From Gemmatimonadota bacterium (GTDB lineage: Bacteria; Gemmatimonadota; Gemmatimonadetes; Longimicrobiales; Gaopeijiaceae), in contig JAPPNN010000017.1 of the NCBI GenBank assembly GCA_028873815.1, positions 1-43,554 of the forward strand: 43,554 nucleotides of DNA, given 5' to 3'. Both the position numbers and the translations under genes were made by a program. Below are positions 9,118 through 16,540 of this stretch, piece after piece. Position 1 is the stretch's first letter. Each line of letters opens with the position of its first letter. The notes beneath the pieces are model-generated. The model made no database searches and had not been told where the DNA came from. It was given only the letters and a program-made list of their open reading frames with translations.

Positions 9118-9283
9118 CGATGGCCCCCGGAAGCACCGTCGCTCGCTGTGGTCCCGGGCGACACTTCCAGAGCTCCCGCACGGGATTCTCACATCGCGTT
9201 GTATACAAACCGACCGGCAGGTTTGTTCCCGCGCGGAGGCACTCATCCTCCCCCGCGCTCATCGTCCTCAACCCCCAGCCCCC

Positions 9284-11938
9284 CTACCCTCCCACCAGCG
9301 CGTTGAACACCAGCTTGAACGTCCCGTGGGTCTGCGCGCGGTGCTGGGCGCGGAAGCCGATCATGACGATCGTGCCTTCGCCGTGGGCGACCGAGACCAT
9401 GGCCGCCTTGTTGGCGATCGCCTCTTCGCCGAGGAGCCAGCCGCTCTGCAGAATGTCGCGGTCGATGTACGTGACGACGCGCCGCACGTCCGAGCTGCGC
9501 GCGCCCGGCATCGTCTCGTAGACCTGGCCGCCGGCCAGGTACGCGGCGAGCGCGTCTTCGGGCATGCCGTAGCCGTAGGGACTCGACGTGTCGACCTTCA
9601 CCTTGAGCGTGGATCCGGGGGCCCAGAACTGGTTCCCCCACATGCCCGCCACGGCGTTGCGCACGGGGACGTCGAAGCCCTCGAGAACCAGCTCGCCGGC
9701 CTGGGCGAAGGTCACGAGCGTGCCGCCGCTGCGGACGAAGGCGTCCAGCGCCGCCACGCCCGCCTCGCCGAAGCCGCTCCGGTAGTCGGGCGGGGTGCCG
9801 GTCGGGTCCGGTCCGCGGCCGCCCTCGGCCCGCTCGGTGGGCCCGAGCATCATGGTGCGTGAGTCGTTGGGCAGGATGATCACATCCCAGCGCTCGTGCA
9901 GGTCGCCCGCCAGGATCTCGGGGTCGAAGAGCGACGTGTACTCGAAGCCGAAGTCCTCCAGCAACCAGCGCGTCCACCCCTCGTCCATGTTGCCGCCGTA
10001 GAAGCGCTGGTACATGCCGATGCGCTGCTGCGTGAGGGGGTGGCTGACCGCGGTGGCGTCGCCGGCGAGCGCGGTGAAGTCGACGCCGGTGGCGGCGGCG
10101 ATGTCGGCGAGGGCATCGGGGGCGGCACCGGGTTCGACGATGAAGTCGCCGGGCATGGCGCCCGCGCCGCTGCCGGTGACGCGACGCACCGAGGCGCCCG
10201 CCGCGAAGAGCATGTTGAGCGCCTTGAATGCGTCGTTCAGGGTGCCATCGATCCGGTATCCGTGAGGGGCGGATGAGGCGACCATCCCCGCAGGCTCAAC
10301 GGGACCGGACACCACCGTCAGGTCGGCCTCCACCGCCGTGCCGACGGGGTCGACCCTCACCCCCATGAACTCCGCGATCACGTCGGCCGACATGTCGTAC
10401 GGGCGGATCGGGTCGCCGGACGCGGTGCGCGTGTAGCTGTTGTCCGGGTAGTATGTCTGGCCCAGGAGCCAGCGGATGACGCCGCGCTTCGGCTGGGCGA
10501 GCGAGACCACGTAGCTGCCTTCGCCGTAGACGCGGCCCTCGTGGGTGAAGTCGGCTGGCGCCCGCTCGACCGTGATGCCCTGCAGCAGCAGCTTGTTGAC
10601 CATTGTGGCCATGGTCAGCGGGTCGTGCTGGGCGGCGGGGATCACGTAGGCCTTGACGTCACCGCCCATCCCGCGCTGGATCTGGCGGCTCGATTTGTTG
10701 TACGCGTTGCGTAGCACGGTCTCGCGGTTCTTGGCGGCGATTTCGAGCGGCGAGAAGGTCGCCACGATCTGCCGCTCCACGATGTCGCGCACGCGCCACC
10801 AGCCGCCCGGCCACGGGTTCGGGAAGGTCGTCTGGGCCTCGTATTCGGGGAGCTGGCGCGATCCCTGCAACTGGTCCGGATGCACGTAGAGCGGCGTCGC
10901 GAGGCGGGCGCTGGCCGACTCCGTGAGCATGCCCGCGATGTTGTGGAACGGCGTGATCCAGTGGAACCCGAAGTGCCCCCACCCGGAGTAGATCGCGGCG
11001 TTGACCGTGCCCTCGAAGCCAGCCTCCTCCATGCGGTAGGCCATGTGGGCGCCGTACCACGACATCTCGCGCCAGACGAGCGGGTCGCCCTCGGGACGGA
11101 TCGGCTCGGCGTACGGGGGCAGGTAGATGCGGGCCGTGTACGCGCCCATCTGGTGATGGTCGATGTACGCCTGCGGGATCCACTCGCGGAACATGATCTC
11201 CGCCCCGTAGCGCGACTCGACCGTGTTCTGCATGAAGGCGTCGCGGTTGTTGTCGTGCCCGATGTAGTGGTGGTAGAGCTCCGGCGGACTCGCGCCCTCG
11301 TACTCCGTGCCGACCCAGCGGTCGTACCACTCGTTGACGATGCCGACGCCGTCCGGATTGAAGGCGGGGATCAGGATCGAGATCGTGTTGTCGAGGATCT
11401 CGTGGACCTCGGCGTCATCGCGGGTGGCGAACATGTACATGATCTCGGCGGGCGACTGGGCGCCGGCGACCTCGGTGGAGTGGAGCGCGTACGACTGCAC
11501 GAAGACGACCTTGCCGTTCGCGATGGCGTCGTCGATTGCGGCTCGGCTGTGCCCGCGCGGATCCTGCAGGACCGCGTTCATGCGCTTGAAGTCGTCGAGG
11601 CGGGCCAGGTTTTCGGGCGCCGACACGAAGATCGACAGGAACGGCTCGCCCAGCGTCGACGGGCCCATGTGCACGACCTGCACGCGGTCGCTGGCGGCGT
11701 CGATCAACTCGTAGTACTCGACCAGCCTGTCCCAGCGCGCCAGCTTGCGGTCCGCGCCCATCTGGTGGCCGAAGAACTCCTCCGGTGAGGGGATCGGCGC
11801 ACCCTGCGAGTGGTCGGCCTGGGCGACGGTGGATTGGGGAGCGAGGGCGATAGCGGCCAACGCGGCCGCGATCAGCGCCCGGGCGGCCCACCTGGCCATG
11901 ACCGTTGCGCCTGCGGGAGTCGGGGAGAGGTGTCGCAT
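9284..11938 (-). CDS. Secreted M14-family zinc carboxypeptidase-like protein
   Basis: Large (884 residues) exported metallopeptidase-like protein. A signal peptide runs to about VAQ (38-40). The M14 domain (about 60-400) has the zinc-ligand pair H153 and E156 in LHSTEVAG, NPDG (194-197), the substrate-site-like HDNNRD (228-233) and the third ligand region YIDHHQMG (258-265). The last 300 or so residues include a region resembling a glutamine-amidotransferase-like fold (DVIILPND, then RSGGTLVTF and a C-terminal HGEGTIVMIGFRAQHR). M14 enzymes with such tails are common in secreted peptidase sets of Gemmatimonadota and Bacteroidota. Substrate unknown. The ATG at 11938 is used; MARWAARAL 13 codons later is an alternative. 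The dispersed palindrome at 12069 lies upstream. Confidence 0.9.
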   Translation of the reverse strand: MRHLSPTPAGATVMARWAARALIAAALAAIALAPQSTVAQADHSQGAPIPSPEEFFGHQMGADRKLARWDRLVEYYELIDAASDRVQVVHMGPSTLGEPFLSIFVSAPENLARLDDFKRMNAVLQDPRGHSRAAIDDAIANGKVVFVQSYALHSTEVAGAQSPAEIMYMFATRDDAEVHEILDNTISILIPAFNPDGVGIVNEWYDRWVGTEYEGASPPELYHHYIGHDNNRDAFMQNTVESRYGAEIMFREWIPQAYIDHHQMGAYTARIYLPPYAEPIRPEGDPLVWREMSWYGAHMAYRMEEAGFEGTVNAAIYSGWGHFGFHWITPFHNIAGMLTESASARLATPLYVHPDQLQGSRQLPEYEAQTTFPNPWPGGWWRVRDIVERQIVATFSPLEIAAKNRETVLRNAYNKSSRQIQRGMGGDVKAYVIPAAQHDPLTMATMVNKLLLQGITVERAPADFTHEGRVYGEGSYVVSLAQPKRGVIRWLLGQTYYPDNSYTRTASGDPIRPYDMSADVIAEFMGVRVDPVGTAVEADLTVVSGPVEPAGMVASSAPHGYRIDGTLNDAFKALNMLFAAGASVRRVTGSGAGAMPGDFIVEPGAAPDALADIAAATGVDFTALAGDATAVSHPLTQQRIGMYQRFYGGNMDEGWTRWLLEDFGFEYTSLFDPEILAGDLHERWDVIILPNDSRTMMLGPTERAEGGRGPDPTGTPPDYRSGFGEAGVAALDAFVRSGGTLVTFAQAGELVLEGFDVPVRNAVAGMWGNQFWAPGSTLKVKVDTSSPYGYGMPEDALAAYLAGGQVYETMPGARSSDVRRVVTYIDRDILQSGWLLGEEAIANKAAMVSVAHGEGTIVMIGFRAQHRAQTHGTFKLVFNALVGG

Positions 11939-12068
11939 GGGAGTTTCCGGGTCCGTGGGCTCAGGGAAAAGGAGGGTCGGACAGTGGGATTATGGGGGCA
12001 GGTCCGCGCTTCGGCGCAAGGTGTGCCGTCCGGGCAAGCTCAACCAGGGCCCGGGCATGCTGTGCGGC

Positions 12069-12113
12069 TGTTGGTACAGTTTAGCGCGTAAACTGAACCA
12101 AGAGCACGACGAG
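12069..12113. repeat. Dispersed palindromic element, copy 1
   Basis: A 45-base element containing perfect 7-base arms CAGTTTA (12077-12083) and TAAACTG (12089-12095) around a 5-base spacer. If extended outward, the arms reach 13 bases with one mismatch (outer parts TTGGT and ACCAA on the minus strand). It is followed by AAGAGCACGACGA. The same layout recurs at 34107-34151. It lies about 130 bases upstream of the M14 gene start and 27 bases beyond the 3' end of the aldolase gene, so it could be an operator or promoter element for the M14 gene. Confidence 0.75.
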
Positions 12114-12139
12114 TCCTGCCGATAGGGTCTGTGCTCGGG

Positions 12140-13018
12140 CTACCGCCCCGCCGCCTCCCGACCCGCCGTCACCGTTTCCGGATCGCTCGCGATGAACATG
12201 CGGAAGCCCTGCGCGATCCGTTCGGCGATGTCGTCGACTCCCGCAGTAATGCCGCACGGCACGCCGTTGGCCAGGCACGCCGCCAGCACCGCCTGGATCG
12301 CGCTCTCCACCGCTTCCATGTCGCCTTCGTAGGAGCGGCGCAGGTCGCCGGGGCCGGCGAACACGACGCTCACGCCCGGCGTCGCGACGATCTCGTCGAC
12401 GCGTTCGACCCCGCTGCGATCCTCGACGATCAGGATGCTCAGCAGCGTGCCGGTTGCGTTGCCGGGCCAGAGCTGGTCGCCCATCACCGAGACCGCCACG
12501 GCGGCGTCCTCCGCCGATTCGACATGGGGGAAGACGATCGCCGCCACGCCCGCATCGAGCGCCTCTGCGACGTTGGCCCCGGCCGCGTCCACGCCGTTTC
12601 TGATCGGCGGCACGCGCAGGATCAGCGGGTGCGGCGCCTCGGTCCCGGACCCCTCGGCAATGCCCGACATGTAAACTCTAGTTGACATAATGTCGAATGG
12701 ACCTGACTCCAGGGAGTAGAAGACGAAGTCCAGCTCCCGGTTCTGGCCCATGAGAGCGCCCTGCTCGGCGGTGGTCGGACCGGAGAAGACGCCGAAGACG
12801 GCCTGGCCGTCGGCGAGGAGTTGGGCCAGGGCTGACGCGTCGGTAGCGGCGCCAGCGGACGCGGCAGTGGCCGGATCGGCGGCGGCGTCCGTCGCGGCCT
12901 CGGGAACGTCGGACTGCTCGGGAGCGGCGCAGCCGGCAGCGGTGAGGGCCGTAGCGACGCTGATCGCCAGCGACGGGAACAGGCGGATGTGCGGGGTCTT
13001 CGGCTTGAGCGGGGACAT
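12140..13018 (-). CDS. Lipoprotein-type HpcH/HpaI aldolase-family protein, catalytic His absent
   Basis: A TIM-barrel protein of the HpcH/HpaI (2-keto-3-deoxy acid) aldolase family with export signals. The N-terminus is hydrophobic and ends in LTAAGC (lipobox Cys30), followed by an Ala/Asp-rich linker to about 60. Aligning by eye to HpaI: LDFVFYSLESGPFD (97-109) replaces the usual WLLIDGEHAPN, so Glu104 is kept but the catalytic His is Ser105. The substrate Arg is kept in LILRVPP. Both metal ligands are kept: Glu199 in LIVED and Asp225 in GPGDL. The YPPxGxRG segment is missing or shortened. It may be a binding or altered-chemistry relative rather than an aldolase. The start ATG lacks a good ribosome site. 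Confidence 0.85.
   Translation of the reverse strand: MSPLKPKTPHIRLFPSLAISVATALTAAGCAAPEQSDVPEAATDAAADPATAASAGAATDASALAQLLADGQAVFGVFSGPTTAEQGALMGQNRELDFVFYSLESGPFDIMSTRVYMSGIAEGSGTEAPHPLILRVPPIRNGVDAAGANVAEALDAGVAAIVFPHVESAEDAAVAVSVMGDQLWPGNATGTLLSILIVEDRSGVERVDEIVATPGVSVVFAGPGDLRRSYEGDMEAVESAIQAVLAACLANGVPCGITAGVDDIAERIAQGFRMFIASDPETVTAGREAAGR
12669..12693 (+). repeat. 25-base AT-rich element, copy B (inside the aldolase gene)
   Basis: AT-rich stretch sharing 23 of 25 bases with the reverse complement of 16486-16510. Its first 20 bases form a near-perfect dyad: arms ATGTAAACT and AGTTGACAT around CT, one mismatch. It ends with TTGACATAATGT. Within the aldolase it encodes residues 110-117 using codons that are rare for this GC-rich DNA (TCA, ACT, AGA, GTT), as if the DNA sequence itself were under selection. 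Function unknown; an operator is the simplest reading. Confidence 0.6.
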
Positions 13019-13236
13019 GGCTTTCAGGCCGTGTTCGAGTGGCGCGACCGGCTCGGCGGCCGGCTTGGGCCAAGTCTACGGCTCGGGCCCGGGCGGCAAC
13101 AGAGGCCCAGCGTGGTGCGCCCGGCCGTGCGGCGGCGGTGCCCCATCTGGTTCAGCCCGGCAAAGATGCGTACCTTTTTCGCCCGCAAACGACCTGTTTA
13201 CGAAATCGTCACACTCTAGACCCAAGGAGTAGCAAC

Positions 13237-13890
13237 ATGGCGAAAGCGAACGTCGCGATTGGCGCAGCCCTGGTAGCCGCAGTCCTCGTGGCTGCTGCGC
13301 CCGACACCGCGGAAGCCCAAAGTGCCGCGCACCGTCACATCGGCCACGTCGGAGACATGTTCAACGGCACCCCGGACAACGTCGGGCTGCTCGCGGCCGC
13401 CCAGGCGGAGGCGGAAGTCGCCGCCCAGCATGCGGGCCTGGCGGCTGGATCCGACGATCTGGCCGGGATTCAGCGGCACACTACCCACGTGCTGCACGCG
13501 ATCGATCCGTCGACCTCCGAGCGGGGGCCCGGCAAGGGGTATGGGCTCGCAAGGGCGGCCGGCGGATGCGCCCAGCATATCGGGATGGCCGGCGGATCCG
13601 ACGACGCTTCGGACGCGGTCAAGGCGCATTCCAACCATGTCGGGACAAGCTGCAGCAATGTCGCGATGTGGGCCGAGAGCATCGCCGAGAAGGCAGCCGA
13701 GGTGGCCGCGGCGACCGACATGGCGGCCGCGAAGGCGCTCGCGGAGGAGATCGCCGCGATGACCGACGCCATCGTGAACGGTACGGACGCCGACGGCAAC
13801 GGACGCGTGTCCTGGGGCGAGGGCGAAGGTGGGCTGGCCCAGGCGGCTACGCACCTGCGCCTGATGAAGGAGGCCGAGGGTCTGGGTTGA
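13237..13890 (+). CDS. Exported His-rich protein with EF-hand-like loop
   Basis: No family recognised. The 217-residue protein starts at ATG 13237, with an excellent AAGGAG site seven bases upstream, and has a signal peptide ending near AEAQ. The mature part is helical and His-rich. It has repeated His-containing helices (HRHIGHVGDMF, QHAGLAAGSDD, RHTTHVLHAID, QHIGMAGGSDD, HSNHVG), with the phrase AGGSDD or AAGSDD twice. There are two Cys but no CxxCH. Near the C-terminus, DADGNGRVSWGE is a canonical EF-hand calcium loop. It probably binds metal in the periplasm. A cytochrome c gene follows after 16 bases, suggesting a shared transcript and perhaps a redox role; that is inference. Confidence 0.78.
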   Translation: MAKANVAIGAALVAAVLVAAAPDTAEAQSAAHRHIGHVGDMFNGTPDNVGLLAAAQAEAEVAAQHAGLAAGSDDLAGIQRHTTHVLHAIDPSTSERGPGKGYGLARAAGGCAQHIGMAGGSDDASDAVKAHSNHVGTSCSNVAMWAESIAEKAAEVAAATDMAAAKALAEEIAAMTDAIVNGTDADGNGRVSWGEGEGGLAQAATHLRLMKEAEGLG

Positions 13891-13906
13891 CCACCTCGGA
13901 ACATCC

Positions 13907-14365
13907 ATGAGAACTGAACGAATCGTGAATACGGCCCGGGGTGCGTCCGCAATTCTGGTGGCGGGTGCGGTTTTGGTCAGCGTGGCCAGCCTGGGCGCGT
14001 CGGGGTCTCACGGATCCGGCGGGACGTCGGCGTCGTTGGACATGGCCGCACTGGACGTGCCCCAGGATACCGTCAGTTTCGCCGAAGACATCCTGCCCAT
14101 CTTCCGCCAGCGCTGCGCCGAGTGTCACGGCGCCGAGGACGAAAACGGCGAGGTGCGTACCGAGGTCAGTCTGAACCTTCTCAACTACGAGCGGGTCATG
14201 CTGGGGTCCGAATTCGGGACGGTCGTCGAGGCGGGAGATCCGGCCAACAGCTTCCTTCTGGACATGATCACCGACGGGACCATGCCCGAGACGGGCGACC
14301 CGGTGCCCGAAGACGAGATCGCGCTGATCCGGGCATGGATCGAGGCGGGTGCGCCGAACAACTGA
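13907..14365 (+). CDS. Exported mono-haem c-type cytochrome
   Basis: Small periplasmic or membrane-anchored cytochrome c (152 residues). An N-terminal hydrophobic segment (about 12-32) is followed by a Ser/Gly-rich linker. The haem domain begins VSFAEDILPIFRQRCAECHG, giving a CxxCH haem site, as in the Planctomycete-type (PSCyt1/DUF1588-linked) single-haem domain. The probable distal Met lies in DGTMPETGDPV, and the domain ends with the usual IRAWIEAGAPNN. It follows the His-rich EF-hand gene by 16 bases in the same orientation and is convergent with potC. Electron partner unknown. Confidence 0.9.
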   Translation: MRTERIVNTARGASAILVAGAVLVSVASLGASGSHGSGGTSASLDMAALDVPQDTVSFAEDILPIFRQRCAECHGAEDENGEVRTEVSLNLLNYERVMLGSEFGTVVEAGDPANSFLLDMITDGTMPETGDPVPEDEIALIRAWIEAGAPNN

Positions 14366-14409
14366 GCTGGCTTGGGGGCGGCGGGGCGGGCGGGACGCGG
14401 CTAACGACG

Positions 14410-15252
14410 CTAGGGCGCGGACGCGTTACGCCGCCTCAGCCATTCCACCGCGAAGAGCAGGAGTACCGCGAACCCGATCAGGAATGTCGCGACGGCCAGG
14501 ATCGCGGGGCTGATCTGTTCGCGGATGCCCGCCCACATCTGGCGCGGGATGGTGCGCTGCTCGACACCCGCCATGAAGAGCACCACCACCACCTCGTCGA
14601 AGGACGTCGCGAACGCGAACAGTCCCCCTGACAGCACCCCCGGCGCAATCAGCGGCAGCTGCACCTTGCCGAACGTGCGCACCGGGCCCGCCCCCAGGGA
14701 CGCGGCCGCCCGGGTGAGGTTCCTGTCGAAGCCGGCCAGCGTGGCGGTCACGGTGATCACCACAAAGGGGATGCCGAGCGCGGTGTGCGCCAGGATCAGG
14801 CCCAGGTGGGTCTGGCCGAGGCCGATGCTCGAATAGAAGAAGAACATCCCGGCCGCGGCGATGATCACCGGGGTCACCATCGGCGAGATCAGCAGACCGG
14901 TGACGAGCCGGCGCGCGGGCATGTGCGCGTTCGCGAGCCCCAGTGCGGCCAGCGTTCCCAGAACGGTGGCAAGGGCGGTGGCCGAGATCCCGATCGTCAG
15001 GCTGTTCACGAGGCTCCGGCGCCATTCCTCGTTCTCCACGATCTCGCGGTACCACCGCAGCGAGTACGCCTCCGCGTCGAAGCGCAGCATGCCCTCCGTG
15101 AAGGTGAAGTACGGTTCGGCGTTGAAGCTGAGCGGCACGATCACGAGGATCGGCGCCACCAGAAACAGGAAGACCAGCGCGCAGAACGTCAGGTAGGCGT
15201 AACGCCCCAGTGGCACCTGGCGCGTACCGGCGGTCGAGGTCAGGGCGGGCAC
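14410..15252 (-). CDS. potC: Spermidine/putrescine-type ABC permease PotC
   Basis: Inner-membrane permease of a polyamine-family ABC importer. About 280 residues with six predicted membrane helices and the EAA-loop equivalent RAAASLGAGPVRTFGKVQLPLIAPG, which contacts the ATPase. I place the start at the GTG at 15252, eight bases after the potB stop, with AGGG about six bases upstream. The reading frame remains open further upstream inside potB, but that sequence is a shadow frame. Last gene of the potADBC order here; its 3' end is convergent with the cytochrome gene (44 bases between stops). Confidence 0.92.
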   Translation of the reverse strand: MPALTSTAGTRQVPLGRYAYLTFCALVFLFLVAPILVIVPLSFNAEPYFTFTEGMLRFDAEAYSLRWYREIVENEEWRRSLVNSLTIGISATALATVLGTLAALGLANAHMPARRLVTGLLISPMVTPVIIAAAGMFFFYSSIGLGQTHLGLILAHTALGIPFVVITVTATLAGFDRNLTRAAASLGAGPVRTFGKVQLPLIAPGVLSGGLFAFATSFDEVVVVLFMAGVEQRTIPRQMWAGIREQISPAILAVATFLIGFAVLLLFAVEWLRRRNASAP

Positions 15253-15260
15253 GGCGATCC

Positions 15261-16484
15261 CTAGCTCAGGCTCAACCGCTCGATGCCCACGAGACGGTCG
15301 TAGAGCACGTACAGCACGAAGACCCCGGCCAGCATGATTCCGCCCAGCGCGCCCGCAAGCCCCCAGTTGAGCGACGTCTGCATGTGATAGGCGACCATGT
15401 TGGAGATGAGCTGCCCGCTGGAGCCGCCGACCAGCGCCGGGGTGATGTAGTACCCGATCGCCAGGATGAAAACGAGAAGCGAGCCCGCGCCCACGCCGGG
15501 CAGCGTCTGGGGCCAGTACACGCGGCGAAACGCCTGTATGGGCGTGGCGCCGAGGGAAGCGGCCGCGTCCATGTACCGCGGGGGGATCGCCCGCATGACC
15601 GAGTACAGCGGGAGGACCATGAAGGGGAGCAGCACGTGCGTCATCGCGACGATCGTGCCGGTCATGTTGTAGATCATGGTGAGGCGGCCATCGTCGCCGA
15701 TCAGTCCGATGGCGACCAGGATGTCGTTGAGCACCCCCTGCGTTTGCAGCAGCACGATCCACGCGGTGGTGCGCACCAGCAGCGAGGTCCAGAAGGGGAC
15801 CAGAACGAGCAGCAGCAGAAGGTTCGCCCTGCGCGGCGGTGAGTGCGCGATCAGATGTGCGATCGGGTAGCCCAGCATGAGACAGAGCAGCGTGATCGCC
15901 CCGCTGACCCACAGCGTGCGCCACATCAGCGCCAGGTAGATTCGCCGCTCTTCCGGCTGACGTGCCACGGAACCGTCCGGCAGCCGCTGCATGTCGACCG
16001 CGTTGAGGTAGTGGCGCGCGGTAAAGCGCTGCCCCGTGGCTCGGACGGCGTTCCAGACCGCGGGCTGAGCCCACGCCTCGTCCAACTCCACCATGACATC
16101 GCGCCACGGCCCCGCGGTCACATCCGGCAACCCGCGCGCAGTACGCGTGAACAGGCTGCGCATCCCGCTCTCGACGCGGTTGACCCGCCCCGCGACCTGA
16201 CCGAGGGTCCGCTCCTCGCGGGCAAGCGTCAGTTCACGCGCGATCGCCGCATAGGCGGCCTCGGGGGGAAGTCCCTCGCCGTCCCACTCGGCAAGTACGC
16301 CCAGGGTCTCGGGAAGGGCGTCCGCCACCACGGGGTCGTGCACGCTGCGAAGCAGCATCATCCCCAGGGGCGCGAGGAAGGTGACGCCGATGAAGAGCAG
16401 CAACGGCACCACCAGGAGCATGGCCCGCACACGCTCCCGCTGCAACGGCGTGCGCGCCTTGGTCGGACCATGTAATGACAACAT
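15261..16484 (-). CDS. potB: Spermidine/putrescine-type ABC permease PotB with large periplasmic insertion
   Basis: Partner permease of PotC. It is 407 residues, longer than the usual 280-300. After the first membrane helix (about 21-45) there is a hydrophilic, charged insertion of about 135 residues before the second helix (from about 182). The rest is a normal permease with the EAA-type loop DAAASLGATPIQAFRRVYWPQTLPG. The ATG at 16484 lies 56 bases after potD. No ribosome site is visible; instead the start sits in an AT-rich dyad (16470-16489), which may control translation or transcription. The inserted region may contact the binding protein, by inference. Confidence 0.9.
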   Translation of the reverse strand: MLSLHGPTKARTPLQRERVRAMLLVVPLLLFIGVTFLAPLGMMLLRSVHDPVVADALPETLGVLAEWDGEGLPPEAAYAAIARELTLAREERTLGQVAGRVNRVESGMRSLFTRTARGLPDVTAGPWRDVMVELDEAWAQPAVWNAVRATGQRFTARHYLNAVDMQRLPDGSVARQPEERRIYLALMWRTLWVSGAITLLCLMLGYPIAHLIAHSPPRRANLLLLLVLVPFWTSLLVRTTAWIVLLQTQGVLNDILVAIGLIGDDGRLTMIYNMTGTIVAMTHVLLPFMVLPLYSVMRAIPPRYMDAAASLGATPIQAFRRVYWPQTLPGVGAGSLLVFILAIGYYITPALVGGSSGQLISNMVAYHMQTSLNWGLAGALGGIMLAGVFVLYVLYDRLVGIERLSLS

Positions 16485-16489
16485 TACAT
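16470..16489. promoter_or_regulatory. Perfect dyad spanning the potB start codon
   Basis: ATGTAATG (16470-16477) and CATTACAT (16482-16489) are perfect inverted arms around a 4-base loop. The potB ATG lies within the right arm. On mRNA this would form a hairpin at the initiation site; on DNA it could be an operator. It abuts the 25-base AT-rich element. Confidence 0.55.
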
Positions 16490-16510
16490 TATGTCAACTA
16501 AAGTATACAT
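16486..16510 (-). repeat. 25-base AT-rich element, copy A (upstream of potB)
   Basis: Reads in the direction of the pot genes and matches copy B at 12669-12693 in 23 of 25 positions, ending in the same TTGACATAATGT. Its 20-base dyad (arms ATGTATACT and AGTTGACAT) has two arm mismatches. It sits in the potD-potB gap, immediately before the potB start, where an operator or internal promoter would be useful. Confidence 0.6.
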
Positions 16511-16540
16511 TTTGAGTCTTCTGAGCTTCGCCTCCAGCGC

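Noticed and set aside
9199..9208. Palindrome TTGTATACAA upstream of the Ig-like lipoprotein gene
   Set aside because: It could supply a -10 element, but no matching -35 sequence is seen at a usable distance, so I did not call a promoter.
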